Part shown: positions 48,262 through 58,636 of the stretch, one piece after another
Layout of the letters: the number at the start of each line of letters is the position of its first letter
Position numbering within the stretch: the first letter of the stretch is position 1
Assembly (NCBI RefSeq): GCF_904846065.1
Contig: NZ_CAJGZV010000001.1
Location: forward strand, 2,914,001-2,978,000
Length of the DNA stretch: 64,000 nt
Direction of reading: 5' to 3'
Source: Psychrobacter immobilis
Lineage (GTDB): Bacteria; Pseudomonadota; Gammaproteobacteria; Pseudomonadales; Moraxellaceae
Notes under the pieces: generated by a model
What the model saw: the letters and a program-made list of their open reading frames with translations, nothing else
Databases searched by the model: none
What the model was told of the DNA's origin: nothing
Program-made: the position numbers and the translations under genes

Positions 48262-48338
48262 TGGTGGGTCTAAGTGGACTTGAACCACTGACCCCCGCGT
48301 TATCAACACGGTGCTCTAACCAGCTGAGCTACAGACCC
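48262..48338 (-). tRNA. tRNA-Ile (GAT)
   Basis: 77 bases; GGGTCTG acceptor arm with encoded CCA, D-loop TAGCTCAGCTGGTTAGAGC, T-loop GGTTCAAGTCC; anticodon loop TTGATAA gives GAT. Precedes tRNA-Ala in the transcript. Confidence 0.97.
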
Positions 48339-48365
48339 AATTACGCTTGTTAAAACGTAAGCTTA

Positions 48366-48409
48366 AACTAAAGAACAACTTGTTGTGAATTCTTGCTGAC
48401 CGAATGCCA
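48366..48409 (-). other. 16S rRNA processing stem, 3' strand
   Basis: Complementary to the leader at about 50128-50170 with few mismatches; the two strands bracket 16S rRNA and should form the long stem cut by RNase III during rRNA maturation. Confidence 0.7.
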
Positions 48410-48413
48410 TCTA

Positions 48414-49952
<1,539 letters not shown>

Positions 49953-50127
49953 AATCTTGCTATGAAGCTCTTTAAAGAAGCTTCTAAACTTGGCTCATCT
50001 AATCTGGCAAAATCGCTAAAAATTATGTTCGTAATGAATTAACTTTGAGTTTTTCTGCTGTCTTAAATGATAATTTTTATAGTTAATAATCTTTCCGAAA
50101 AGAAAAGATAGTCAACTTTATTTTTTA

Positions 50128-50170
50128 GCATTCTGAATCAGCAAAAATCCACACAAGTTGTTCTTTAGTT
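50128..50170 (-). other. 16S rRNA processing stem, 5' strand
   Basis: Leader segment whose complement recurs at 48366-48409 downstream of 16S, with the same AACTAAAGAACAACTTGT core; forms the precursor stem. A TGTTCTTTA sequence here also resembles the antitermination boxA, but only on the opposite strand. Confidence 0.7.
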
Positions 50171-50280
50171 ATGCTTTTAAATAGTGCTCAATCACTGTCG
50201 TCCAGTAACTGATATATAGGGTAACTCTCTTGCTGTTTAGTCTCAAACCCTTGCGGGTTAAGCTATCTAGCGAGCCGACT

Positions 50281-50308
50281 ATCTTATCATAATGATTTGA
50301 TTTGTCAA
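50281..50308 (-). promoter_or_regulatory. rRNA operon proximal promoter
   Basis: Minus strand: TTGACA (50308-50303), 16-bp spacer, TAAGAT (50286-50281), followed by a GC-rich discriminator (GTCGGCTCGC), the type responsive to ppGpp. Confidence 0.85.
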
Positions 50309-50397
50309 GCTTTTTTATGTTTTGCTCTAATCAAGTGAATTGGGTTATTTATATGTGTCTTACATATAAAGCTTCCAGCTCGTCTTGATGAGGGCGT

Positions 50398-50425
50398 ATT
50401 ATAGAGGGTTTGAATCTTTAGTCAA
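50398..50425 (-). promoter_or_regulatory. rRNA operon distal promoter
   Basis: Minus strand: TTGACT (50425-50420), 16-bp spacer, consensus TATAAT (50403-50398), followed by GC-rich ACGCCCTC. About 120 bases upstream of the proximal promoter, the classic tandem arrangement. Confidence 0.88.
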
Positions 50426-50584
50426 GAGATAATTCACCTTAATTTGAATAAACTTGGTGGTTAGACTAAATTGGCAGAATGGCGACGCTACTTTTTCTTT
50501 AATCGGGCGGCAGTGTATGGGGTTTTGAGCAAGGATAGCTTTTTTCCCTTAAAACTGCTTGCCTCTTTTCTATAAATGGCAACT

Positions 50585-51295
50585 TTACAGTTTGCCTATC
50601 TTTTTGAAGAATTCTTTATAAGCAGCGACTTTTTTATTTAAGGCTAAAGGATAGGCACGTGAGGTTGAAGGCAACCTATATAAGGTAAGATTATTTACAT
50701 CCACTTTTCGATTGTGATCGTTTTGCCATTGGTAAGGATAATCCATACTTTGATTGGTCTTAGGATACTTGGATTTAGCAGGTGGCTCGGCTAATAAACC
50801 AAGCAGCACTTCTGTTGCTTTACCGCCCGTGGTAAATAAGGTTTCAACCTTTGGCACTTGTGGCAATATACTATCTAGGTCAACGGGTGTGACGACGGTT
50901 AAGTTCTTATCTGAGGCATTGCCCGTTTCACGAATAGCCTGATTGACCGTTGGACAAGAAGCAATTCCGCGCTCGAACATAAAGGCGCGAATACGCTCAG
51001 GATCAAAGCGCTTCTCATCCCCTACTCTAAAATAATCCACGTCATCAAAAAAAACACTACCATAGATACGCCACATGTCATTGTAAAAGTTTGGATAGTG
51101 AAATGGCATTGCCCATTTATCAGCGGTCGGTGGAAAAGTGCCCATCATCATTACCGTAGCATTAGGTGGTAAAACGGGAGCAAACGGATGTGTTTCTACT
51201 TCTGCTGCTTGGGCTTCAGATAATATCAAGCTATTATCGGTTTGATGCGTATTATTATGGGTGTGATATGGTTGTGTAGTCATAAGATTCTTCAT
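50585..51295 (-). CDS. Uracil-DNA glycosylase superfamily protein
   Basis: 236-residue protein. Core blocks VMMMGTFPPTADKWAMPFHY, NFYNDMWRIYGSVFF, RGIASCPTVNQAIRETGNAS and VPKVETLFTTGGKATEVLLG, then LYRLPSTSRAYPLALNKKVA, fit a family 4/6-like member of the UDG fold; the LPSTSRAYP segment resembles the C-terminal catalytic loop motif. Whether it removes uracil is not certain. The start may be Met1 (51295) or Met5 (51283). Confidence 0.72.
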   Translation of the reverse strand: MKNLMTTQPYHTHNNTHQTDNSLILSEAQAAEVETHPFAPVLPPNATVMMMGTFPPTADKWAMPFHYPNFYNDMWRIYGSVFFDDVDYFRVGDEKRFDPERIRAFMFERGIASCPTVNQAIRETGNASDKNLTVVTPVDLDSILPQVPKVETLFTTGGKATEVLLGLLAEPPAKSKYPKTNQSMDYPYQWQNDHNRKVDVNNLTLYRLPSTSRAYPLALNKKVAAYKEFFKKIGKL

Positions 51296-51555
51296 CAGAA
51301 AAGCGGTTTTTTTGCTATCATAGCAAGCCTAAACACTGCTTCATTTATTAGGGCGCTATTATAGTCAAACATAGTCGGCTTAAATAAAACCAACCCTGCC
51401 ATAAATATATTTGGCTTACTTTATTATCAAAGCAGTAAGCTTACTATTGATGGGCTAAATATAGGGTTGAAGTGCAGTAAGTGTTTGTATCTTTTATACT
51501 AATGGCAACCGCAGTAACTGCGCAAGCATCGGACCAAAAAACCAAGAGAAACCTT

Positions 51556-52203
51556 ATGAGCGACTTAAAAATCACCGTCATTGATCACCCGTTAGTCCGT
51601 CATAAACTCAGCCTTATGCGCGAAAAAGACTGTAGTACTTATAAGTTTCGCACGTTGACCAAAGAGCTTGCACGCTTGATGGCGTATGAAGCAAGCCGTG
51701 ATTTTGAAATCGAAACCTTCCCAATGCAAGGCTGGTGTGGTGAAATCACAGGTGAACAAATCATCGGTAAGACTGCAACGATTGTACCGATTTTGCGTGC
51801 TGGCATTGGTATGCTTGACGGCGTGCTCGATTTGATTCCTACCGCAAAAATTTCTGTCGTCGGTTTACAGCGTGATGAAGAAACCTTACAACCGGTGCCG
51901 TTCTTTGAAAAGTTTGTCAGCCATATGGACAAACGTCCAGCCCTTATCATTGACCCAATGTTAGCCACTGGCGGCTCAATGGTCGCGACCATCGAAATGT
52001 TAAAGAAAAATGGCTGTACCAACATTAAAGCCTTGGTATTGGTTGCGGCCCCTGAAGGCGTACGTGTGGTCAATGAAGCGCATCCTGATGTGACCATTTA
52101 TACCGCCGCATTAGATAGCCATTTAGATGAACATGGCTATATCATCCCAGGTTTAGGCGATGCGGGCGATAAAATCTTTGGTAAGCAATTATTCAACAAG
52201 TAA
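51556..52203 (+). CDS. upp: Uracil phosphoribosyltransferase
   Basis: Salvages uracil with PRPP to UMP. From the ATG at 51556 the product is 215 residues starting [20 protein letters not shown], the usual N-terminus; the frame extends 25 codons upstream from a GTG (51481) with hydrophobic residues not found in the family, so that start is rejected. PRPP-binding motif [13 protein letters not shown] is present, along with [13 protein letters not shown] and the C-terminal [16 protein letters not shown]. Good AAGAG ribosome site. Confidence 0.95.
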   Translation: MSDLKITVIDHPLVRHKLSLMREKDCSTYKFRTLTKELARLMAYEASRDFEIETFPMQGWCGEITGEQIIGKTATIVPILRAGIGMLDGVLDLIPTAKISVVGLQRDEETLQPVPFFEKFVSHMDKRPALIIDPMLATGGSMVATIEMLKKNGCTNIKALVLVAAPEGVRVVNEAHPDVTIYTAALDSHLDEHGYIIPGLGDAGDKIFGKQLFNK

Positions 52204-52283
52204 GAAAAAGCAAGTAAATCAAGACTAGCCGTCATCGTAACACCCATGACACAGGTACAAAACATCAATGATAAGGATATAAG

Positions 52284-53036
52284 ATGAACGTATTGATTAC
52301 AGGAGCAAGCGCAGGTTTTGGTAAAGCGCTGGCCGAGCGTTTGGTTGCCAATGGTCATCGCGTGATTGGCTGTGCCAGACGCTTAGACAAACTAAATGCT
52401 TTAGCAGACACTTTAGGCGAAGCATTTTTACCTGTGGTCATGGATGTGAGTGACACGGCTACTATCCCGCAAATCATTGCTGATTTGCCTGCTGACTTTA
52501 GTCAAATCGATGTCTTGGTCAATAACGCTGGGCTAGCGTTAGGTACAGAGCCTGCGCACAAGGCAAATCTTGATGACTGGATGCGTATGACTGATACCAA
52601 TGTGAAAGGGTTGATGGCGCTAACCCATGCAGTCTTGCCAGCGATGGTGGCGCGCGATAGCGGTTATATTATCAATGTTGGTTCAATCGCTGGCAGTTGG
52701 CCTTATTTTGGTGGCAACGTCTATGGTGCGACCAAAGCCTTTGTCAAACAGTTTAGCCTAAATCTGCGCGCGGATCTCATCGGTACGCAAGTGCGCGTGA
52801 CCAACCTTGAACCGGGTAATGTCGCGGGCACTGAGTTTTCAAACGTCCGTTATCATGGCGATGACGATAAAGCCGCCAAGGTTTACGACGGCTTTAAAAC
52901 CATGACCGGCGATGATATTGGCGATATTTTATTATGGCTGATTGAATCGCCTGCTCATATTAACGTCAATCGTTTAGAAGTGATGCCAGTTGCGCAAACT
53001 TATAACGGGCTGACGATTGCTAAGCAAGATTCTTAA
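52284..53036 (+). CDS. ydfG: SDR oxidoreductase, YdfG-like (3-hydroxy acid dehydrogenase)
   Basis: Short-chain dehydrogenase of 250 residues. ITGASAGFG (5-13) with Arg after beta-2 (IGCARRLDKL) indicates NADP. NNAG, INVGSIAG serine and VYGATKAF (Tyr, Lys) complete the active site. The N-terminal MNVLITGASAGFG and IGTQVRVTNLEPGNVAGTEF segments are close to E. coli YdfG, which oxidises L-serine, L-allo-threonine and 3-hydroxy acids. AAGGA precedes the start. Confidence 0.85.
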   Translation: MNVLITGASAGFGKALAERLVANGHRVIGCARRLDKLNALADTLGEAFLPVVMDVSDTATIPQIIADLPADFSQIDVLVNNAGLALGTEPAHKANLDDWMRMTDTNVKGLMALTHAVLPAMVARDSGYIINVGSIAGSWPYFGGNVYGATKAFVKQFSLNLRADLIGTQVRVTNLEPGNVAGTEFSNVRYHGDDDKAAKVYDGFKTMTGDDIGDILLWLIESPAHINVNRLEVMPVAQTYNGLTIAKQDS

Positions 53037-53060
53037 AGGTTTAGCCGAACATTTGGCTCA

Positions 53061-53717
53061 CTAACGTAATTCATAAGACCGAAGCAATATAGATTCCTCT
53101 ATATTGCTTCTTTTTTTGCCTTTGATATTCATCTCATTAACCAAGCGTAAATCCTGAAAGTCTAAAATCAATACCTCATTGCGCAAACGCTCGCTAGTAC
53201 GTTTATTATGGCGTATCGGAAATCCTAATACTTGCTTATCCCTAATCACTACTTGATTGATAATCATGGTCGGATTATTCATCATAACTTTCCTACTCAG
53301 CTTTTGCGCATTAATCACGGCAGTGGCAGGATTAACAGTGGTGCTTAAAACCTTTGTCTGACGCACAATTTTTGGCAAATTCCCTGCAAAAAACAAGACT
53401 TGCTCTAGCGGCAAATACTGCGCGTGACGCATCAATTCCTGACGAAACAGCGAAGGCATATCAATGTTGAAACTGTCTTCTGTTTGCTGAGAAAACGCCG
53501 TAAAATTACGCTGTAAATAACGCCCAAATACGCTGCTATTAATCCACTCTTGATAAGTATCATTAGCTAGTAACTGCCTAGTGAAAACATCGGCATCTGG
53601 CGTAATATCCGCTGTCAGCATTGCCATCAATAGCGCCTGTGGATTGGTAAATGTTTGCTGCTGCCAAAATTGTGGATATAGGCTGCTATCAAGCAATGGT
53701 AACGTCAGCTTGTTCAT
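53061..53717 (-). CDS. Hypothetical protein, possible ADP-ribosyltransferase-like fold
   Basis: I do not recognise this 218-residue protein. A tentative resemblance: LFFAGNLP at about 108-115, LSTTVNPATAVINAQ at 124-138 and NEVLILDFQDLRLV at 170-183 follow in the order of the aromatic-Arg-Gly, STS and ExE blocks of ADP-ribosyltransferases. The conserved Arg (here Ala) and the first Glu/Gln (here Arg) are missing, so any ART activity would be lost or the match is accidental. No signal or membrane helix. AAGG precedes the start; it converges on ydfG. Confidence 0.55.
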   Translation of the reverse strand: MNKLTLPLLDSSLYPQFWQQQTFTNPQALLMAMLTADITPDADVFTRQLLANDTYQEWINSSVFGRYLQRNFTAFSQQTEDSFNIDMPSLFRQELMRHAQYLPLEQVLFFAGNLPKIVRQTKVLSTTVNPATAVINAQKLSRKVMMNNPTMIINQVVIRDKQVLGFPIRHNKRTSERLRNEVLILDFQDLRLVNEMNIKGKKRSNIEESILLRSYELR

Positions 53718-53935
53718 GCCTTAATATCCTTATATTTTACTTACTGACGTTTGATTCGATTGGTCAAAGTCTATGGCAAGTCACTACTTTTAACCCTAAA
53801 CAGCTTTTATGCTATGGTTAATTACCTGCTTTAATATAGCAGTCTTTTAGAAATGAGATAAAGACTTTTGCTACGATACATTTTGGCTAAATCGACTTGG
53901 TACAATCGTTTAATGAAAACAAGGTACATTGCCTT

Positions 53936-54892
53936 ATGAAGAAAAACTTAATCAACTTGCCTACTAACTACCAGTTGAAAACGATTGATATCACTTTAAC
54001 TGACGGTACGTTGCTACCAGTGTCAGTCATAGGTAGTGGCAAACCTGTAATATTACTGCATGCTTATGGTATGGACGCGCGTGAGTTTTTGCCATTTATT
54101 TTACCCTTGGTTGGCAAGTATGCATTTTACCTGCCGCACTTACGAGGATTTGGCGCTGCAAAAGATATCGACCTCACCCAGTTTGATTTTGTGCGCCAGT
54201 ATGCCGATGATATCAGCATTGTGATTGAGCAAATTTGCTTGGCACGCAATATAGAATCGTTGCCAGTTGCCGCTATTTCGATGGGCGCACAAGTAATGTG
54301 GGCGTATTTTGAGCGTTATGGCAGCGCGAAAATCAGCCGTTATTTGAACATCGACCAAAGTCCTGCTATCCATAATCAGCCTGATTGGCGAGGTGGATTG
54401 TTTGGCACGCGCCAGCAAGAAGTATTCGATATCTTTCATGAGATAATTGATAAGACTTTGCCTTATGCTGACGTCAAAAGCTTTACCCATCTGCCTTTTG
54501 CCCTGAAACGCCGTGCAACGGATGTCGAACGACTGTTCTCTCTCTTATCCGTCAATCGCACACGCTCGAAAGCGTTTATACAAGTGATGACTTATAAAAA
54601 TGACCCCAAACTTGCGCTTTATAAGCACAGTATTTGGCATCATAAAATGCGCTGCTTACAAGCTTATTTGACATTACCCTATGACTTTCGCGGTGCGATA
54701 GAGCGTGTCACTATTCCAGTGGTCAACCTCATCGGTGGTCGCTCCAAACTTTACGATGGTAAGTGGCAGCAGAAAGTCACCCAAATGCTACCCAATGCAA
54801 CTGAGGTCGTGTTACCGCGCTCAGGTCATGCGATACCGATGGATGAGCCTGTTGGGTTTTATAAAGTATCAAAAGGGTTTTTACAGGATTAG
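53936..54892 (+). CDS. Alpha/beta hydrolase
   Basis: Hydrolase of 318 residues from the ATG at 53936 (a TTG-started frame at 53897 adds 13 residues without support). Seen: PVILLHAYGMDAREFLPF with oxyanion His-Ala-Tyr, LPHLRGFGAA, nucleophile Ser in AAISMGAQVMWAYF, PVVNLIGGRSKLYDG carrying a candidate acid, and His in LPRSGHAIPMDEP. This order fits an esterase or lipase-like fold. Substrate unknown. Confidence 0.82.
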   Translation: MKKNLINLPTNYQLKTIDITLTDGTLLPVSVIGSGKPVILLHAYGMDAREFLPFILPLVGKYAFYLPHLRGFGAAKDIDLTQFDFVRQYADDISIVIEQICLARNIESLPVAAISMGAQVMWAYFERYGSAKISRYLNIDQSPAIHNQPDWRGGLFGTRQQEVFDIFHEIIDKTLPYADVKSFTHLPFALKRRATDVERLFSLLSVNRTRSKAFIQVMTYKNDPKLALYKHSIWHHKMRCLQAYLTLPYDFRGAIERVTIPVVNLIGGRSKLYDGKWQQKVTQMLPNATEVVLPRSGHAIPMDEPVGFYKVSKGFLQD

Positions 54893-54906
54893 TTGTTCAT
54901 TTATAT

Positions 54907-54936
54907 AAAAAAAGCGACCCGTTGAGGTCGCTTTTT
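54907..54936. terminator. Bidirectional terminator after the hydrolase gene
   Basis: GCGACC (54914-54919) / GGTCGC (54926-54931) with A-run before and T-run after, between converging genes. Confidence 0.92.
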
Positions 54937-54959
54937 ATTTGAGCAATAAAGTTTAATCA

Positions 54960-55196
54960 TTAATCAGCTAATGCTTTGGTCAGCTCAAATCGCGGCACTT
55001 GCTTACCCTCAACTTCAACCGTTGCAGAAAACATAGATAACGGTCGTACCCATACGCCATACTCACCATATAGGCAGCGATAAACGACTAAGGCTTCCTC
55101 AGTTTCTGAATGCTGCGCGGTATGCAAAACTTGGTAAAGGCTGCCTTTATAGTGGCGGTAAATACCTTGAGGGACACTTTGAAGTTGTTGAGTCAT
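54960..55196 (-). CDS. DUF1653 protein
   Basis: 78-residue protein with the DUF1653 pattern: GIYRHYKGSLYQVLHTAQHS, ETEEALVVYRCLYGEYGVWV and RPLSMFSATVE. The family is small, cytosolic, with unknown function. It is downstream of a GNAT gene on the same strand (33 bases), so they probably share a transcript. Confidence 0.85.
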   Translation of the reverse strand: MTQQLQSVPQGIYRHYKGSLYQVLHTAQHSETEEALVVYRCLYGEYGVWVRPLSMFSATVEVEGKQVPRFELTKALAD

Positions 55197-55229
55197 AATT
55201 TTATTACTTGTATCAATTATTATAAAAGC

Positions 55230-55808
55230 TTAGTGAGCGTCATTAAGCTTTTTCGTCAGCGCTAATTTTACGGGTGGCCATTCGGATTTTATTAAACTAT
55301 ACATCACTGTATCTGAAATAACACCATCACGGCGTACTCGATTACCTCGAATCACCCCATCTTTCTTAGCACCTAAACGTTTAATCGCTTGTTGTGAACG
55401 GTAATTCCCAATATCCGTGCGCCAGCCTACGGTTTGATAGTCTAAAGTTTCAAATATATGAGTTAGTAGCATGAGCTTACAGGTCGTATTGACATGCGTT
55501 CGCCAGTACGACTTTGCATACCAGGTATAGCCAATCTCTAGACGTTTTGCAAAAGGTAAAATATCGTGGAAACTTGTTGATCCAATCGCTTTTCCAGTTA
55601 AGTCATCAATGACGACAAAGGCTTTTCTATCAGCCATTGATGTTGCGGTATTAATATAGTCAATAACCTTGTCTGGCTCAGGTACTGATGTCTCATTTAT
55701 TTTCCATAGTTCACCATCTTGGCAAGCTTCGGCTAAGTCAGTTGCATGACTTAGCGTCAACGGCTTAAGGGTAATGCCATTACTTGATAACGTAGGAAGG
55801 GCTAACAT
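55230..55808 (-). CDS. GNAT-family N-acetyltransferase (RimJ/RimL-like)
   Basis: 192-residue acetyltransferase: LKPLTLSHATDLAEACQDGE, IDDLTGKAIGSTSFHDILPF, EIGYTWYAKSYWRTHVNTTC and TVGWRTDIGNYRSQQAIKRL, with the acetyl-CoA-binding RSQQAIKRLGAKKDG. AAGGAG precedes the start. The target (ribosomal protein or small molecule) is unknown. Confidence 0.88.
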   Translation of the reverse strand: MLALPTLSSNGITLKPLTLSHATDLAEACQDGELWKINETSVPEPDKVIDYINTATSMADRKAFVVIDDLTGKAIGSTSFHDILPFAKRLEIGYTWYAKSYWRTHVNTTCKLMLLTHIFETLDYQTVGWRTDIGNYRSQQAIKRLGAKKDGVIRGNRVRRDGVISDTVMYSLIKSEWPPVKLALTKKLNDAH

Positions 55809-55868
55809 ATACTTCTCCTTAAGCCATAATGAACTTAGAAACTTTGGCTACCTAACTCAATTTTTTAA

Positions 55869-57080
55869 CTACCCTACCGTCACTTTCGCATAAGCCTTTT
55901 TGCCTGCTTGAATGACGACTGTCTGACCAGACGTTAAGCTAAAGCCTGCATCAACAACTTCGCCATCTACTTTCACCGCGCCACGTTTAATCATATCTTT
56001 AGCAGATGAGCTATTTTTAGCCAATCCAGCTTGGTTGAGTACTTGAGTAATAAATAGCGCCTCAGCACCTTCCAAATCTAACGTCACTTCTGGCAAATCA
56101 ACAGGCAGTTCACCATCAGCAAGTACGTTACCTGCTGACTTGTGTGCAATGGCGGCAGCATCGGCATCGTGGAAACGCTCGATTAATTCTTCAGCAAGAA
56201 TACGTTTGATTTCTTGTGGGTTGCGACCGTTTTCCATCTCTGCCATTAACGCTTCGACTTCTTCCATTGGCTTAAAGCTTAAAAATTCAAAGTAGCGACG
56301 GATTAAGGTATCTGGCATTGACAGCAGTTTTTGGTACATGGTGCCCGGTGCATCGTAAATGCCGACATAGTTGCCAAGAGACTTAGACATTTTATTAACA
56401 CCGTCTAGCCCTTCTAAGATTGGTACGGTGATACAAACTTGTGGCTCTTGACCATAGCGACCTTGCAGGGTGCGCCCCATTAGGATGTTAAAGGTTTGGT
56501 CAGTACCACCAAGCTCGACGTCCGCTTTTAGCGCGATAGAGTCATAACCTTGCACCAATGGGTAGAGAAACTCATGGATAGCAATTGGCGTTTGCGCGGC
56601 ATAGCGTTTAGAGAAATCATCGCGCTCAAGCATACGTGAGACGGTCAATTGGCTAGAAAGCTGAATCATGTCACCCGCTGACATATCCTTGAACCATTCG
56701 GAGTTAAAGACAATCTTGGTTTTTTCTTTATCCAAAATTTTAAAAACTTGTTCCGCATAAGTCTGTGCGTTGACTTTGATTTGCTCATCGGTCAATGGCG
56801 GACGGGTGCTGTTCTTACCAGACGGGTCACCAATCTTGGCAGTATAATCACCGATTAAGAAATAAATCTCATGACCCAAGTCTTGAAAATGTTTGAGTTT
56901 ATTAATAAGCACGGTATGACCTAAATGCAGGTCAGGTGCAGTAGGATCAAAGCCTGCTTTGATACGTAGCGGACGATTGAGTTTCAGCTTTTTAACCAAA
57001 TCTTCTTCAGATAGGATTTCTTGCGTACCGCGTTGGATCAAGGCAAGCTGTTCTTCTAGGGTGTAGGTTTGCGTGGTCAT
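55869..57080 (-). CDS. tyrS: Tyrosyl-tRNA synthetase
   Basis: Class I enzyme charging tRNA-Tyr, 403 residues. [14 protein letters not shown] carries the HIGH-like HLGH motif near 53-56; [10 protein letters not shown] carries KMSKS near 233; a C-terminal S4 RNA-binding domain spans about 340-400. It belongs to the TyrRS type related to the eukaryotic mitochondrial/alpha-proteobacterial group rather than the E. coli TyrS sequence, judging from the S4 tail. AAAGAGAG precedes the start. Confidence 0.95.
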   Translation of the reverse strand: MTTQTYTLEEQLALIQRGTQEILSEEDLVKKLKLNRPLRIKAGFDPTAPDLHLGHTVLINKLKHFQDLGHEIYFLIGDYTAKIGDPSGKNSTRPPLTDEQIKVNAQTYAEQVFKILDKEKTKIVFNSEWFKDMSAGDMIQLSSQLTVSRMLERDDFSKRYAAQTPIAIHEFLYPLVQGYDSIALKADVELGGTDQTFNILMGRTLQGRYGQEPQVCITVPILEGLDGVNKMSKSLGNYVGIYDAPGTMYQKLLSMPDTLIRRYFEFLSFKPMEEVEALMAEMENGRNPQEIKRILAEELIERFHDADAAAIAHKSAGNVLADGELPVDLPEVTLDLEGAEALFITQVLNQAGLAKNSSSAKDMIKRGAVKVDGEVVDAGFSLTSGQTVVIQAGKKAYAKVTVG

Positions 57081-57199
57081 GATGCTCTCTTTATTGTCTT
57101 TATTAAAAGGGTAACGCGTTTGGGCTATTTAGAATCTCATAGCCAGTAAAAGATGTTAGAATTTGAGAGATATACTAGCGTTTTTTAAGGTAAATTGCC

Positions 57200-58540
57200 A
57201 TGACCAAGCCCGTATCGATTGACGATATTCAGAATACTCCTGACACAGATTTAAGTTTAGAGATAAGCTTAGATAGCCGTCTAGATAATATTGACGATTT
57301 AAACTATGCCACCTTGACCGATGCACTCGAGCAAACCGTGTTTGAAAACTTCGATGATGGCTTATATATCGGCATGATGTCTGGTACCAGCTTAGATGGG
57401 ATGGATGCGGTTCTTTGTCAGTTTAGTAGTGATAGTAGTGCTGAAACAGATACCCAGCAACCGATGCGACTGTTAGCAACTCATAGCCAAGAGTTTCCGC
57501 CGCGTTTGCGTAAAGTGTTATTGGCTTTATGCCAGCCTAATGGTGTTCAAGAATTAGTACCTGCAGAGGGTGAGCCAAACAGCGAATTAGACTGGTTCGG
57601 TTGGGCAAGTAAAGAATACGCTGAATTTGCCAGCAAGGTGGTCAATAATTTATTGCAGCAATCGAATACTGATGTAGAGTCAGTGTTGGCGATTGGCTGT
57701 CACGGTCAAACGGTACGCCATCGTCCGCAACTGGGCTTTAGCTTGCAATTGGTCGATGCCAATATCATTGCTGAGCGTACTGGCATTAGCGTCGTCAGCG
57801 ATTTTCGCCGCCGTGATATGGCGGTTGGTGGTCAAGGAGCGCCATTGGTTCCAGCTTTTCATCAAGCGTTATTTGCCACGCCTGATAGCACGCGCGTGCT
57901 ATTAAATTTAGGCGGTATTGCCAATATCACAGTCTTGCGAGCAAACGATAGTCCTGCGATTGGTTATGATACGGGTCCTGCCAATTTATTACTCGATGCG
58001 TGGACAGCATTGCATACTGATAAAGATTATGATGATGGCGGCGCGTGGGCGCAGTCTGGACAAGTGATTGAGCCGCTACTTAATCAGCTAATAGAACATC
58101 CGTTTTTTGCGCGAACGTATCCAAAAAGCACTGGGCGTGAAGATTTTAACTTAGCATGGCTACAGGATGAGCTGCAAAAGTTCGATCAGGCATCTGCCCA
58201 TATTCGCTATTCGTCAGCGGATGTGCAGGCAACGCTTACTGAGCTGACAGCGATGAGTGCCAGCATGCAAATTAATATGTTTATTAATGCTCATGAAAAT
58301 AGCTCGGTTTACGTCTGTGGTGGCGGTGCATTAAACGATTATTTAATGACTCGCTTGCAAGCGCATCTGCCCCATTGCACGGTAGAGACCACTGCCAACT
58401 TAGGACTGAATCCAGCGTGGGTCGAAGCCGTCGCCTTTGCATGGCTGGCACGGCAAACACTAATAGGTGAAACGGGTAACTTACCAGCTGTTACCGGCGC
58501 CAGTAAAGGCGTGGTTTTGGGTCAGGTTTGTTTCGCCTGA
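57200..58540 (+). CDS. anmK: Anhydro-N-acetylmuramic acid kinase
   Basis: Recycles 1,6-anhydro-MurNAc from turnover of peptidoglycan, phosphorylating it to MurNAc-6-phosphate. The 446-residue product has YIGMMSGTSLDGMDAVLCQF near 53-72, IGCHGQTVRHRP, DFRRRDMAVGGQGAPLVPAF, GGIANITVL and GYDTGPANLLLDAW, then GGGALNDYLM. It is longer than typical (about 370) due to a 50-residue acidic N-terminal tail and small insertions. It pairs functionally with the lytic transglycosylase at 25285. Divergent from tyrS. Confidence 0.94.
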   Translation: MTKPVSIDDIQNTPDTDLSLEISLDSRLDNIDDLNYATLTDALEQTVFENFDDGLYIGMMSGTSLDGMDAVLCQFSSDSSAETDTQQPMRLLATHSQEFPPRLRKVLLALCQPNGVQELVPAEGEPNSELDWFGWASKEYAEFASKVVNNLLQQSNTDVESVLAIGCHGQTVRHRPQLGFSLQLVDANIIAERTGISVVSDFRRRDMAVGGQGAPLVPAFHQALFATPDSTRVLLNLGGIANITVLRANDSPAIGYDTGPANLLLDAWTALHTDKDYDDGGAWAQSGQVIEPLLNQLIEHPFFARTYPKSTGREDFNLAWLQDELQKFDQASAHIRYSSADVQATLTELTAMSASMQINMFINAHENSSVYVCGGGALNDYLMTRLQAHLPHCTVETTANLGLNPAWVEAVAFAWLARQTLIGETGNLPAVTGASKGVVLGQVCFA

Positions 58541-58636
58541 CTGGTCAAATTTTAGTTTACACACGTGCACTTATGTGTTTTATAATGAATTCTGAAATAC
58601 CCTCCTCTTAGGACTCGTAAGTACAGGATATATCGC

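Larger units (their letters stand above)
49953..50584. other. rRNA operon leader and promoter region
   Basis: About 630 bases holding two promoters (described separately) and the leader with the RNase III stem strand near 50128-50170. The minus-strand UDG-family gene ends just upstream at 50585. Confidence 0.6.

Noticed and set aside
51481..51555. Signal-peptide-like extension of upp
   Set aside because: The enzyme is cytosolic in the family and starts at 51556 with a good ribosome site.
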